Source: Actinomadura parmotrematis (GTDB lineage: Bacteria > Actinomycetota > Actinomycetes > Streptosporangiales > Streptosporangiaceae). Taken from it: 64,000 bases of DNA. Positions 17,674 through 26,175 of the stretch are shown in pieces (within the stretch, counting starts at the first letter, position 1; every line of letters begins with the position of its first letter). The position numbers and the translations under genes are program-made. The notes under the pieces were generated by a model, which had not been told where the DNA came from, did not search any database, and saw only the letters and a list, made by a program, of their open reading frames with translations. The DNA lies in contig NZ_JAIBOA010000003.1 in the NCBI RefSeq assembly GCF_019458805.1, positions 248,001-312,000 on the forward strand, in the 5' to 3' direction.

Positions 17674-18570
17674 TCAGACGGCCGCCGCGGCCATGGCGCG
17701 GGGGAGCGGCAGGCCGTGCGCGGCGAGGACGGCGCGCAGGACGTCGGGGCGGTCGGTGACGATCGCGTCCACGCCGTAGCCGGCGAAGCGGGTCATCGCG
17801 TCGGGGTCGTTGACCGTCCACACCGCCACCGGCAGGCCGAGGGCCTGCGCGGTGAGGACGAGCTCGCGCGTCGTCAGGTGGTGCTCGGGGGACAGCATCG
17901 TCGCGCCGGCGGCGAGGGCCGCCTCGGCGGGCGCCTCCGGCGGCAGCCCGGCGAGCCACTCGGTGCCCGGCACCAGCGTCTTGCGCTCCACCAGCGCGAC
18001 CCGGCCGAGCCCGGGCGCGACCGCGCGGGCGGCGGTGAGGACGCGCCAGTCGAACGCCAGCAGCCGCGCCCGCGACGCCACCCCGCACGCGGTGAGGACG
18101 CCCGCGACGGCGGCGGTGAACTCCTCGACGACCGGCGCGGGCCAGCCCGGGTCGGTCTTCAGCTCGACCGCGAGGTCGACCCCCGCCGGGCCGAGCAGCG
18201 CGCACGCCTCGGCGAGCGTCGGCAGCCCCGCGCCCGGCGCCGGGCGCTGCGTCGCGGCGAACGCCGCCGGCGCCCGCGACCCGGCGTCCACGGTGCGCAC
18301 CTGCGCCAGTGTCAGCTCCCGGATCGCCCTGCCCACGTAGGGGAAGAGCGGGTCGCCGGGAGTCACCGGGCCGGTGTCGAGCAGGTGCCCCGACAGCACC
18401 TGGTCGTGGTTCAGCACCACCGCGCCGTCGGCGGTGAGGCCGACGTCCAGCTCGACGGCGTGCACGCCGACGTCGAGCGCGTGGGCGAAGCCGGGCAGCG
18501 TGTTCTCCGGGCGCAGCCCCCGCGCGCCCCGATGGCCGTGGATCTCCACGGTCCCCCCGAACGAAGTCAC
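17674..18570 (-). CDS. glycerophosphodiester phosphodiesterase
   Basis: A TIM-barrel GDPD of about 298 residues hydrolysing deacylated phospholipids to glycerol-3-phosphate and an alcohol. Active-site motifs are HGHRGARGLRPENTLPGF (catalytic His, Arg, Glu), ELDVGLTADG, a second catalytic His in VVLNHDQV, and LAVELKTD. I start it at GTG 18570 because TAGCGT (18578-18583) lies exactly 7 nt upstream, typical of a leaderless gene. A longer reading frame continues to 18603. There is no signal peptide, so it is probably cytoplasmic. Confidence 0.88.
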   Translation of the reverse strand: MTSFGGTVEIHGHRGARGLRPENTLPGFAHALDVGVHAVELDVGLTADGAVVLNHDQVLSGHLLDTGPVTPGDPLFPYVGRAIRELTLAQVRTVDAGSRAPAAFAATQRPAPGAGLPTLAEACALLGPAGVDLAVELKTDPGWPAPVVEEFTAAVAGVLTACGVASRARLLAFDWRVLTAARAVAPGLGRVALVERKTLVPGTEWLAGLPPEAPAEAALAAGATMLSPEHHLTTRELVLTAQALGLPVAVWTVNDPDAMTRFAGYGVDAIVTDRPDVLRAVLAAHGLPLPRAMAAAAV

Positions 18571-18577
18571 GGCGGGT

Positions 18578-18583
18578 ACGCTA
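18578..18583 (-). promoter_or_regulatory. -10 box of leaderless GDPD gene
   Basis: TAGCGT with 7 nt to GTG 18570; no ribosome site upstream. Confidence 0.6.
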
Positions 18584-18689
18584 CCGGCTGTAACCGAATG
18601 CACGGTGGCTTACTGGTGAGAACGGTCCGAACGGAATCGAAGCAGCACAGTGGTGAACGAAATCGTCCCCGCTGTGCTACACCGGCCCG

Positions 18690-20043
<1,354 letters not shown>

Positions 20044-20129
20044 CCCGCCCCGGGGCGCGGAAGAAACAGCGCGTGACCGGGCGGCGGCCGGAAAGGGCAG
20101 GCGGGCGGCCCCTTCCGGCCCCCGGCGGG

Positions 20130-20537
20130 TCAGCCGAGAAGGTCGGCGGCGGTGGGGCTGGAGTCGCGCAGGAAGGTCCGGCAGCGCACCGCCTCGGCGT
20201 CCTCGCCGATCGCGGCGGCCGCCCGGCCGAGCGCGGCGAGGGCGCGCAGGAACCCCTGGTTCGGCTCGTGCTCCCAGGGGACGGGGCCCTGGCCCTTCCA
20301 GCCGGCGCGGCGGAGCGCGTCGAGGCCGCGGTGGTAGCCGGTGCGGGCGTAGGCGTAGGACTCGATCACGCCGCCGGCGGCGAAGGCGCGGTCGGCGAGC
20401 GCCGCCCAGGCCCCGGGGTACTCGGGGTGGCGGGCGGCGACCTCGACGGGGTCCGTGCCGTCGTCCAGCGCGGTCCGGGCGTCGGCGTTGTCCGGCAGTT
20501 CGGTGGGGGGCGGGCCGCCGAGCAGGTTCTGGGTCAT
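20130..20537 (-). CDS. DUF3151 family protein
   Basis: A protein of about 135 residues starting MTQNLLGGPPPTELPDN, the conserved opening of DUF3151, with TPR-like helices (AWAALADRAFAAGGVIESYA, GYHRGLDALRRAGWKGQGP). Function unknown. It is often found beside purA or fba in actinomycetes, as here. ATG 20537 lies 7 nt after TACGAT (20545-20550), so I choose it as a leaderless start over the longer frame to 20576. Confidence 0.85.
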   Translation of the reverse strand: MTQNLLGGPPPTELPDNADARTALDDGTDPVEVAARHPEYPGAWAALADRAFAAGGVIESYAYARTGYHRGLDALRRAGWKGQGPVPWEHEPNQGFLRALAALGRAAAAIGEDAEAVRCRTFLRDSSPTAADLLG

Positions 20538-20544
20538 GCCGGTC

Positions 20545-20550
20545 ATCGTA
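20545..20550 (-). promoter_or_regulatory. -10 box of leaderless DUF3151 gene
   Basis: TACGAT with 7 nt to ATG 20537. Confidence 0.6.
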
Positions 20551-20620
20551 GGCGGGACCGCACCGGCCGCGTCCACCCCGCCCCCGGGGCGGCGCCGGAT
20601 CGGGGCCGGTCAGGGACCGG

Positions 20621-21151
20621 TCAGGGCGCCGCGGGCACGGGCAGGGGCAGCCGGTAGCGGGCGGCGTTGCCGTCCAGGGAGGCGCGGGCGGCCGCCGGCC
20701 AGCCGCTGCGGATGGCGCCGAGCGCGCCCCGGTTGTCGATGATCACGGTGGCGTCGAAGGCGGCGATGCCGCGCCGCTCGGCGAGGCCGGCGAGGAGCCG
20801 GACGAGCAGCCCGCCGAGGCCGTGCCGCTGCCAGGGGTCGGCGACGAGGACGGCGCACTCGGCGCGGGCCGGGTCGGCGCCGTCGCGGAAGTACTCGGCG
20901 ATGCCGACCATGTCGCCGTCGACGAGGGCGGCGAGGGCCTCCCGGTCCCAGTGGTCGAGCCCGGCGAGGGCGCGCACGTAGGACTCGGGGATGGCGGGGG
21001 TGCCGCCGAAGAAGCGGGTGTAGAGGCTCTCGCCGGACACCGCCGCCGACATGGCGCGCAGCCGGGCCGCGTCGCCGGAGCCGTAGGGCCGGATCCGCAC
21101 GTCCCGCAGGCCGGCCCGCGTCGCTGGGGGCCGGTCATCGAGTTTCTTCAT
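20621..21151 (-). CDS. GNAT N-acetyltransferase
   Basis: A single GNAT domain of about 176 residues. The acetyl-CoA loop appears as WQRHGLGGLLVRLL, with the beta-bulge strand AVLVADPW before it and TVIIDNRGALGAIRSGW after it. The substrate is unknown; the sequence resembles the acetyltransferase module seen in actinobacterial acyl-CoA synthetase fusions. Starts at 21151, 21160 and 21187 are possible. Its promoter region holds a TTGACG -35 box inside a 15-bp site that recurs before the HxlR gene. Confidence 0.75.
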   Translation of the reverse strand: MKKLDDRPPATRAGLRDVRIRPYGSGDAARLRAMSAAVSGESLYTRFFGGTPAIPESYVRALAGLDHWDREALAALVDGDMVGIAEYFRDGADPARAECAVLVADPWQRHGLGGLLVRLLAGLAERRGIAAFDATVIIDNRGALGAIRSGWPAAARASLDGNAARYRLPLPVPAAP

Positions 21152-21173
21152 GCAACTCATTGCAGCGCAGTGG

Positions 21174-21188
21174 GTTGCGTCAAGCAAC
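21174..21188. promoter_or_regulatory. putative HxlR operator 1
   Basis: GTTGCGTCAAGCAAC, an inverted repeat (GTTGC/GCAAC) overlapping the minus-strand TTGACG -35 box before the GNAT gene. It matches 13 of 15 positions of the site at 21675-21689 upstream of the HxlR gene. Confidence 0.6.
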
Positions 21189-21206
21189 CTGTTTGGCCGG
21201 GGCCGG

Positions 21207-21656
21207 TCAGGCGCCGGGGCCGGGCAGCGGCAGGATGTCGCCGGGGCCGAGCGGGGCGCCGCAGGACGAGCAGGTGAACCCGGGGGTCAGCGAGCCCCCG
21301 CAGCCGCGATGCGTGATCAGGGCGGGCGGGCCGTCCGGGGAGTAGTGCCGGTCGCCCCACATCAGCAGCGTCATCATCGCCGGCCAGAGCTCGACGCCCT
21401 TGCGGGTGAGCTTGTACTCGTAGCGCGGCGGCCGGTCCTGGTAGCGGACGCGCCGCAGGATCCCCTCGTCGCAGAGCCGGCCGAGCCGGTCGGTCAGCAC
21501 GTTGCGGGCGACCCCGAGGGCGTCCTGGTAGTCGTCGAAGCGCCGCACGCCCTCGAAGGCGGAGCGGATCACCAGCAGCGTCCAGCGGTCGCCGACGACC
21601 TCCAGGGCGCGCGCGATGGAGCAGTTCTGCGACTCGTAGGTGCGGGGTAGGGCCAC
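21207..21656 (-). CDS. HxlR-family regulator with Cys-rich tail
   Basis: A 149-residue winged-helix protein. It has the HxlR opening NCSIARALEVVGDRWTLLVI, with the conserved N-terminal Cys used as a redox switch in some members, then FDDYQDALGVARNVLTDRL and wing PRYEYKLTRKG. The C-terminus adds a rubredoxin-like cysteine set (GCGG and CSSCGAPL), which may bind metal. GTG 21656 lies 7 nt after TAGCCT (21664-21669), so it is leaderless. The sites at 21675-21689 and 21174-21188 suggest it controls itself and the GNAT gene. Confidence 0.88.
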   Translation of the reverse strand: MALPRTYESQNCSIARALEVVGDRWTLLVIRSAFEGVRRFDDYQDALGVARNVLTDRLGRLCDEGILRRVRYQDRPPRYEYKLTRKGVELWPAMMTLLMWGDRHYSPDGPPALITHRGCGGSLTPGFTCSSCGAPLGPGDILPLPGPGA

Positions 21657-21663
21657 GCCCGCG

Positions 21664-21669
21664 AGGCTA
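21664..21669 (-). promoter_or_regulatory. -10 box of leaderless HxlR gene
   Basis: TAGCCT with 7 nt to GTG 21656; operator 2 lies directly upstream. Confidence 0.6.
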
Positions 21670-21674
21670 CCCGA

Positions 21675-21689
21675 GTTTCGTCAGGCAAC
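21675..21689. promoter_or_regulatory. putative HxlR operator 2
   Basis: GTTTCGTCAGGCAAC, just upstream of the HxlR -10 box (21664-21669). It is related to the site at 21174-21188 and would allow autoregulation. Confidence 0.6.
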
Positions 21690-21704
21690 GCACCGGCGCG
21701 GAAG

Positions 21705-21735
21705 GGGGCCGGGACGCGCGCGGCGTCCCGGCCCC
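21705..21735 (-). terminator. fba terminator hairpin
   Basis: Perfect 13-bp inverted repeat GGGGCCGGGACGC / GCGTCCCGGCCCC (21705-21717 with 21723-21735) directly after the fba stop codon. Confidence 0.75.
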
Positions 21736-21744
21736 GTCCGGAAC

Positions 21745-22770
21745 CTACTTCTTGAGCGAGCGGCCCGCCGACTGGAGGCTCTCGCACGCCTCGGTGACGC
21801 GCGCGGCCATGCCCGCCTCGGCGGCCTTGCCGTAGGAGCGCGGGTCGTACTGCTTCTTGTTGCCGACCTCGCCGTCGATCTTCAGCACGCCGTCGTAGTT
21901 GCGCAGCATGTGGTCGGCGACCGGGCGGGTGAAGGCGTACTGGGTGTCGGTGTCGACGTTCATCTTGACCACGCCGTAGGAGACGGCCTCGCGGATCTCC
22001 TCCAGCGACGAGCCCGAGCCGCCGTGGAAGACCAGGTCGAACGGCTTGTCCTTGCCGTACTCGCGGCCGACCGCGTCCTGGATCTCCTTCAGCACCTCCG
22101 GGCGCAGCTTGACCGAGCCCGGCTTGTACACCCCGTGCACGTTGCCGAACGTCGCGGCCAGGATGTAGCGGCCCTTCTCGCCGACGCCGACGGCCTTGGC
22201 GGTGTCCAGCGCGTCGCCGACCGTGGTGTACAGCTTCTCGTTGATCTCGTTGGCGACGCCGTCCTCCTCGCCGCCGACGACGCCGATCTCCATCTCCATG
22301 ATGATGTTCGCCTTGGCGCACTCGGTGAGGAGCTCGGCGGCGATCCGCAGGTTCTCGTCCAGCGGCACGGCCGACCCGTCCCACATGTGCGACTGGAACA
22401 GCGGCTGCTCGCCGCGCGCCACCCGCTCCTGCGAGATCTTGATGAGCGGCCGCATGAAGCCGTCCAGCTTGTCCTTCGGGCAGTGGTCGGTGTGCAGCGC
22501 GATGTTCACGCCGTACTCGGCCGCCACGACGTTGGCGTACTCGGCGAGGGCCGCCGAGCCGACGACCATGCTCTTCACCGACTGCCCGGACAGGTACTCG
22601 GCGCCGCCGGTGGACACCTGGACGATGCCGTCGCTCTCGGCCTCGGCGAACCCGCGCAGCGCGGCGTTCAGCGTCTGGCTGGACGTCACGTTGATGGCGG
22701 GGTAGGCGAAGCCCTCGCGCTTGGCACGGTCGAGCATCTCCGCGTAGACCTCGGGGGTCGCGATGGGCAT
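21745..22770 (-). CDS. fba: class II fructose-bisphosphate aldolase
   Basis: A 341-residue zinc-dependent aldolase interconverting fructose-1,6-bisphosphate with DHAP and glyceraldehyde-3-phosphate. Metal and catalytic residues appear in ALHTDHCPKDKLDGF, EMEIGVVGGEEDGV, TFGNVHGVYKPG and VFHGGSGSS. The start MPIATPEVYAEML at ATG 22770 has AAAGGA 8 nt upstream; the much longer open frame beyond it is not coding. A strong hairpin follows the gene. Confidence 0.95.
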   Translation of the reverse strand: MPIATPEVYAEMLDRAKREGFAYPAINVTSSQTLNAALRGFAEAESDGIVQVSTGGAEYLSGQSVKSMVVGSAALAEYANVVAAEYGVNIALHTDHCPKDKLDGFMRPLIKISQERVARGEQPLFQSHMWDGSAVPLDENLRIAAELLTECAKANIIMEMEIGVVGGEEDGVANEINEKLYTTVGDALDTAKAVGVGEKGRYILAATFGNVHGVYKPGSVKLRPEVLKEIQDAVGREYGKDKPFDLVFHGGSGSSLEEIREAVSYGVVKMNVDTDTQYAFTRPVADHMLRNYDGVLKIDGEVGNKKQYDPRSYGKAAEAGMAARVTEACESLQSAGRSLKK

Positions 22771-23049
22771 GTGGAAGTCCTTTCGTTCGCGGTGGTGCCG
22801 CCGGGCGTCCGGCCGGGCGGTGGGTCGCACCCTCCCGCGCAGCTCCAGGTCAGGGCTCCCGGGCGCGCGGAACGGGAGTGGCATGCCGTCCACGGCCAGT
22901 ATCTCGTTTTTCCCGCCGCACACCAGCGGGGGGCGGCCCTCGGGGTGTCCGGAACCCCGGGCCGCCCGATGCGGGTCCGTTCGTCCCGGGTTCGCCCCGG
23001 GTGCGCCGAGTCCCGGAAAGCGGGCGCCCCCGGCGGGTACGCTCACAGC
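22771..23049. other. fba/dedA divergent promoter region
   Basis: 279 bp between divergent genes. The right end carries TACGCT (23038-23043), the -10 box of the leaderless dedA gene. The fba side has the AAAGGA ribosome site, but no clear -10 box was found for fba. Confidence 0.4.
23038..23043 (+). promoter_or_regulatory. -10 box of leaderless dedA gene
   Basis: TACGCT with 6 nt to GTG 23050. Confidence 0.6.
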
Positions 23050-23778
23050 GTGGATCTCGCGCTCATTCCCCTTGACATCACCGAATGGCTGCACCCGACG
23101 GCGTGGCTGGCGCTGTTCGGCACCTTCGCGACGATCGGCGTCCTCGCCATCATCTTCGCGGAGACCGGCCTGCTGTTCGGCTGCATCCTGCCCGGCGACT
23201 CGCTGCTGTTCACGGCGGGCATCCTGACCGCGGTGACGGAGGTGCAGGGGGAGCACTTCGAGCCGCTCTCGCTGCCCTGGCTGCTCATCGGCGGCCCGAT
23301 CGCCGCGATCGCCGGCGCCCAGCTCGGGCACTGGCTCGGCGCCCGCTACGGCCGCAAGCTGTTCGACCGCCCCGACTCGCGCATCTTCAAGCAGGAGTGG
23401 GTGGAGAAGGCCGAGCACTACTTCAACCGCTTCGGCCCCGCCAAGGCCGTGCTGCTCGCCCGCTTCATCCCGATCGTGCGCACGTTCCTGAACCCCCTGG
23501 CGGGCATGCTCGGCATGGACGCCCGCAAGTTCCTCGTCTGGAACGCCATCGGCGGCATCGTCTGGACGGACGCGCTGTTCCTGCTCGGCCACTTCCTCGG
23601 CACCCGGGTGCCGAACATCGAGCGCTACATCCTGCCGGGCGTCGCGGTCATCCTGATCCTGTCGGTGATCCCGATCGTCCGCGAGATGATGCGGGGCCGC
23701 GGGGGGAAGGGCAACGGTCCGAATAAGAATGTCCCTGAAGAGTCCCGTCCGTCGCTCAGCGGTGACAGTTATCGCTAA
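23050..23778 (+). CDS. DedA-family membrane protein
   Basis: A 242-residue DedA/SNARE-associated membrane protein, in a family that includes undecaprenyl-phosphate and phospholipid flippases. Conserved features are the ETGLLFGCILPGDSLLF re-entrant region, GAQLGHWLGARYGRKLF and the basic RFIPIVRTFLNPLAGM motif. There are about four to six hydrophobic segments and a charged C-terminus. GTG 23050 is 6 nt after TACGCT, so the mRNA is probably leaderless. Confidence 0.9.
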   Translation: MDLALIPLDITEWLHPTAWLALFGTFATIGVLAIIFAETGLLFGCILPGDSLLFTAGILTAVTEVQGEHFEPLSLPWLLIGGPIAAIAGAQLGHWLGARYGRKLFDRPDSRIFKQEWVEKAEHYFNRFGPAKAVLLARFIPIVRTFLNPLAGMLGMDARKFLVWNAIGGIVWTDALFLLGHFLGTRVPNIERYILPGVAVILILSVIPIVREMMRGRGGKGNGPNKNVPEESRPSLSGDSYR

Positions 23779-23787
23779 CCTCCCCAT

Positions 23788-24249
23788 GTGGGACGTCATC
23801 GGTCGGACCCCAGGGGTCTAGCGCGCATACTGATCGCGGCCATTGCCGTGGTGGCGGCCTTAGCGCTGCTCGTGGTCGGCGGTATCGCCCTGGTGAACGC
23901 GCTGACGTCCAGCTCGGACAAGGCCGCGCCGCCCCCCGGCGCGTCCGCCTCCGCCTCGAAGGCGGTCTCGCCCGGCGCGAAGGCGCCCGAGTCCTCCGCC
24001 GGCGGCCCGCTGCCCCTGGTCATCAAGGGCCAGGGCGGCAAGGCGACGTTCGTGACGATCACCGTGGCGGGCAGCAACGAGGTGCTCTACCACGGCCTGC
24101 TGAACCCCGGCGAGGGCCGCCAGTACGCGCAGGCGCCGCTGAACGTCGTCGCCAACGACGGCGGCCTCGTGCAGGTGACGATCTACGGCAAGGCGCAGGC
24201 GCGCCCGGCGGGGCAGCGCGGCGAGTGGTTCGTCCCGGCGAAGGGCTGA
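23788..24249 (+). CDS. membrane-anchored DUF4115-like protein
   Basis: A 153-residue protein with a short basic N-terminus, one transmembrane helix (ILIAAIAVVAALALLVVGGI, about 14-38), a Ser/Pro/Ala linker (45-75) and a small beta domain. That domain (FVTITVAGSNEVLYHGLLNP, then APLNVVANDGG) resembles the extracytoplasmic domain of RodZ-type proteins but lacks the cytoplasmic HTH. GTG 23788 lies 6 nt after TAACCT (23776-23781) and 9 nt after dedA. Function unknown; the match is from memory of the family pattern. Confidence 0.65.
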   Translation: MGRHRSDPRGLARILIAAIAVVAALALLVVGGIALVNALTSSSDKAAPPPGASASASKAVSPGAKAPESSAGGPLPLVIKGQGGKATFVTITVAGSNEVLYHGLLNPGEGRQYAQAPLNVVANDGGLVQVTIYGKAQARPAGQRGEWFVPAKG

Positions 24250-24283
24250 CCCCGGCCGCGCCGCCCGGCGCCCGGCGGCGGGG

Positions 24284-24820
24284 CTAGTCCAGCCCGAGGT
24301 CGGCGACGGTGTAGGGGTGGCGGTACTCCAGCCCCTCCGCGGCGATGCGCGGCGCGGCGCCGCGCTCCAGGATGGTCGCCACCGCGACGACCTCCGCGCC
24401 CGCCGCGCGGAGCGCCTCGACGGCCGTCAGCACCGACCCGCCCGTCGTGGAGGTGTCCTCGACGGCGAGGACGCGGCGGCCCGCCACGTCCGGTCCCTCG
24501 ATGCGGCGCTGCAGCCCGTGCCGCTTGTCGGCCTTGCGCACCACGAACGCGTCCAGCCGGCGGCCCCGCGCGGCGGCGGCGTGCAGCATCGCGGTGGCGA
24601 CGGGGTCGGCGCCGAGGGTGAGGCCGCCGACGGCGTCGTAGTCCAGGTCCGCGGTCGCGTCCAGCATGACCCGGCCGACGAGCGGCGCGGCGGCGCCGTC
24701 CAGCGTCACCCGGCGCAGGTCCACGTACCAGGACGCGCGCCGCCCCGACGACAGGGTGAAGTCGCCGTGCACGACGGCCCGGTCCTTGATCTCTTGCAGC
24801 AGTTCCTCGCGATCGCTCAC
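24284..24820 (-). CDS. pyrE: orotate phosphoribosyltransferase
   Basis: A 178-residue enzyme joining orotate and PRPP to OMP in pyrimidine synthesis. The PRPP loop is RVLAVEDTSTTGGSVL. Other family motifs are GDFTLSSGRRASWYVDLR, GGLTLGADPVATAM and FVVRKADKRHG. GTG 24820 is 7 nt after TAGGCT (24828-24833), so I take it as a leaderless start although the frame is open to 24985. It is convergent with the DUF4115-like gene and divergent from a hydrolase gene. Confidence 0.93.
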   Translation of the reverse strand: MSDREELLQEIKDRAVVHGDFTLSSGRRASWYVDLRRVTLDGAAAPLVGRVMLDATADLDYDAVGGLTLGADPVATAMLHAAAARGRRLDAFVVRKADKRHGLQRRIEGPDVAGRRVLAVEDTSTTGGSVLTAVEALRAAGAEVVAVATILERGAAPRIAAEGLEYRHPYTVADLGLD

Positions 24821-24827
24821 AGCGGGA

Positions 24828-24833
24828 AGCCTA
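24828..24833 (-). promoter_or_regulatory. -10 box of leaderless pyrE
   Basis: TAGGCT with 7 nt to GTG 24820. Confidence 0.6.
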
Positions 24834-24941
24834 TTCACCCCGGCCGGTGCCCGCGTACCCGCGCCCGGCCCGCGGCGGGCGTGTACGGTTACGGGCGTCC
24901 GAGGGGCCCGGCCCCGCGAGATGGGGTCGGAGGTCGAGCGC

Positions 24942-25454
24942 ATGACGCCCGGGACACTGGTGCTGCTGCACGCGCCCGGCGGCACCGCCGCCGCCTGGGG
25001 CGATCTGCCCGAGATGCTGCGCTCCTACGGCCTCGACGTGGTCGCCCCGACCGTGCCGGACGCCGGCGCCGGGTACGTCGCCCGCGCCTCCCTGATCATC
25101 GCGGCGACCGATCCGGCGGTGCCGCTGGTGCTGGTCGGGCACGGCGCCGCCGGGCCGCTGCTGCCCGCGGTGGCGCTGGCGCAGCGCGCCGCGCACCGCA
25201 AGGTCGGCGGCTACGTCTTCGTGGACGCCGCGCTGCCCCGCCCGCGCCGCGAGCATGATCATTCGGACGCGGCGCCGCCCGTGGCCGTCCCGGCGGACTG
25301 GCCGGAGGCGCCCTGCGGCTACCTGCGCACGCACGGCGCGGCCGGGTGCGAGCAGGCGGCGCGCGAGGCGCGGCTGCGCGGCTGGCCGGTGGCGGAGCAC
25401 GAGCCGCCCGTCACGATCGCGCAGGCGCTCGGCGAGCTGATCGCGACGCTGTAG
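24942..25454 (+). CDS. alpha/beta-hydrolase
   Basis: A 170-residue small alpha/beta-hydrolase-like protein. The oxyanion strand is LVLLHAPGGTAAAWGDL. The nucleophile elbow reads LVGHGAAGPLL, with Gly-His-Gly-Ala where a serine (G-x-S-x-G) is expected, so the catalytic serine appears to be missing. Start ATG 24942 is chosen for GGAGG at 8 nt; ATG 24921 is in frame. It may be a catalytically inactive member. Divergent from pyrE. Confidence 0.7.
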   Translation: MTPGTLVLLHAPGGTAAAWGDLPEMLRSYGLDVVAPTVPDAGAGYVARASLIIAATDPAVPLVLVGHGAAGPLLPAVALAQRAAHRKVGGYVFVDAALPRPRREHDHSDAAPPVAVPADWPEAPCGYLRTHGAAGCEQAAREARLRGWPVAEHEPPVTIAQALGELIATL

Positions 25455-25464
25455 GGCGCGCGGG

Positions 25465-26085
25465 TCAGGCGTTCTTCAGCAGGTCGTCGAGGAGCGCGTC
25501 GTAGTCGTCCTCGCCGCGGCCGAGGTCGACGCGGGCGCGGTAGCGCAGCCGCAGCAGCGCCTCCAGGCTGTCCTCGGCGAGCGCGAGCTCGTCCGGGTCG
25601 GGCGCGCCCTCGCCGGGGCCGCCCACGCCGGTGCCGACCGCGCGGTCGCGGAGGGCGAGGATGACGTCGGCGCCGCTCGTCGCCCACTCGTGCGCGCCCG
25701 CCGCGTCGCCCTGCGCGTAGAGCACCTCGGCGACGGCGCGGTACACCTCGGGGTCGCGGGGGGCGTCGGCGCGGATCTGCGCGACGAGGGCGCGGGCCTC
25801 GTCGGCCTCCTTCAGCTCGAACAGCGCGTCGGCCAGGTAGGCGCGCGGGTCGCCGTAGGTCTCGCCGCCGTCCTGCACCGCCCGGCGGTAGTAGTCGGCG
25901 GCCCGGCGGTGGTCGCCGGCGTGCTGCCACTGCTCGCCGGCGCGCAGCAGCACGTTGGCCCGCGACACCCCGCCCGACCTGGCCTCGGCCAGCTCGCCGA
26001 GCCGCCGGGCCGCGGTGACGTGATCGCCGGTGCGCAGGGTGTCGAACTCCAGGTCGTCGAGATCGTCTTCCGTCACATGCGTCAC
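25465..26085 (-). CDS. tetratricopeptide-repeat protein
   Basis: A 206-residue acidic protein with three or four TPR-type helical hairpins (ANVLLRAGEQWQHAGDHRRA, DPRAYLADALFELKEADEAR, VYRAVAEVLYAQGDAAGAHE), probably a scaffold. GTG 26085 lies 6 nt after TAGCGT (26092-26097), so it is leaderless. It is convergent with the hydrolase gene, 10 nt apart. No partner can be named. Confidence 0.8.
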   Translation of the reverse strand: MTHVTEDDLDDLEFDTLRTGDHVTAARRLGELAEARSGGVSRANVLLRAGEQWQHAGDHRRAADYYRRAVQDGGETYGDPRAYLADALFELKEADEARALVAQIRADAPRDPEVYRAVAEVLYAQGDAAGAHEWATSGADVILALRDRAVGTGVGGPGEGAPDPDELALAEDSLEALLRLRYRARVDLGRGEDDYDALLDDLLKNA

Positions 26086-26091
26086 GGTTCC

Positions 26092-26097
26092 ACGCTA
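26092..26097 (-). promoter_or_regulatory. -10 box of leaderless TPR gene
   Basis: TAGCGT with 6 nt to GTG 26085. Confidence 0.6.
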
Positions 26098-26175
26098 CCC
26101 GCCGTCCGGCGGCCGAAGCGGGCGAATTCCGATGATCGTGAATGTTCTACACGTACGGGTCCCCGGGGACGCCCG

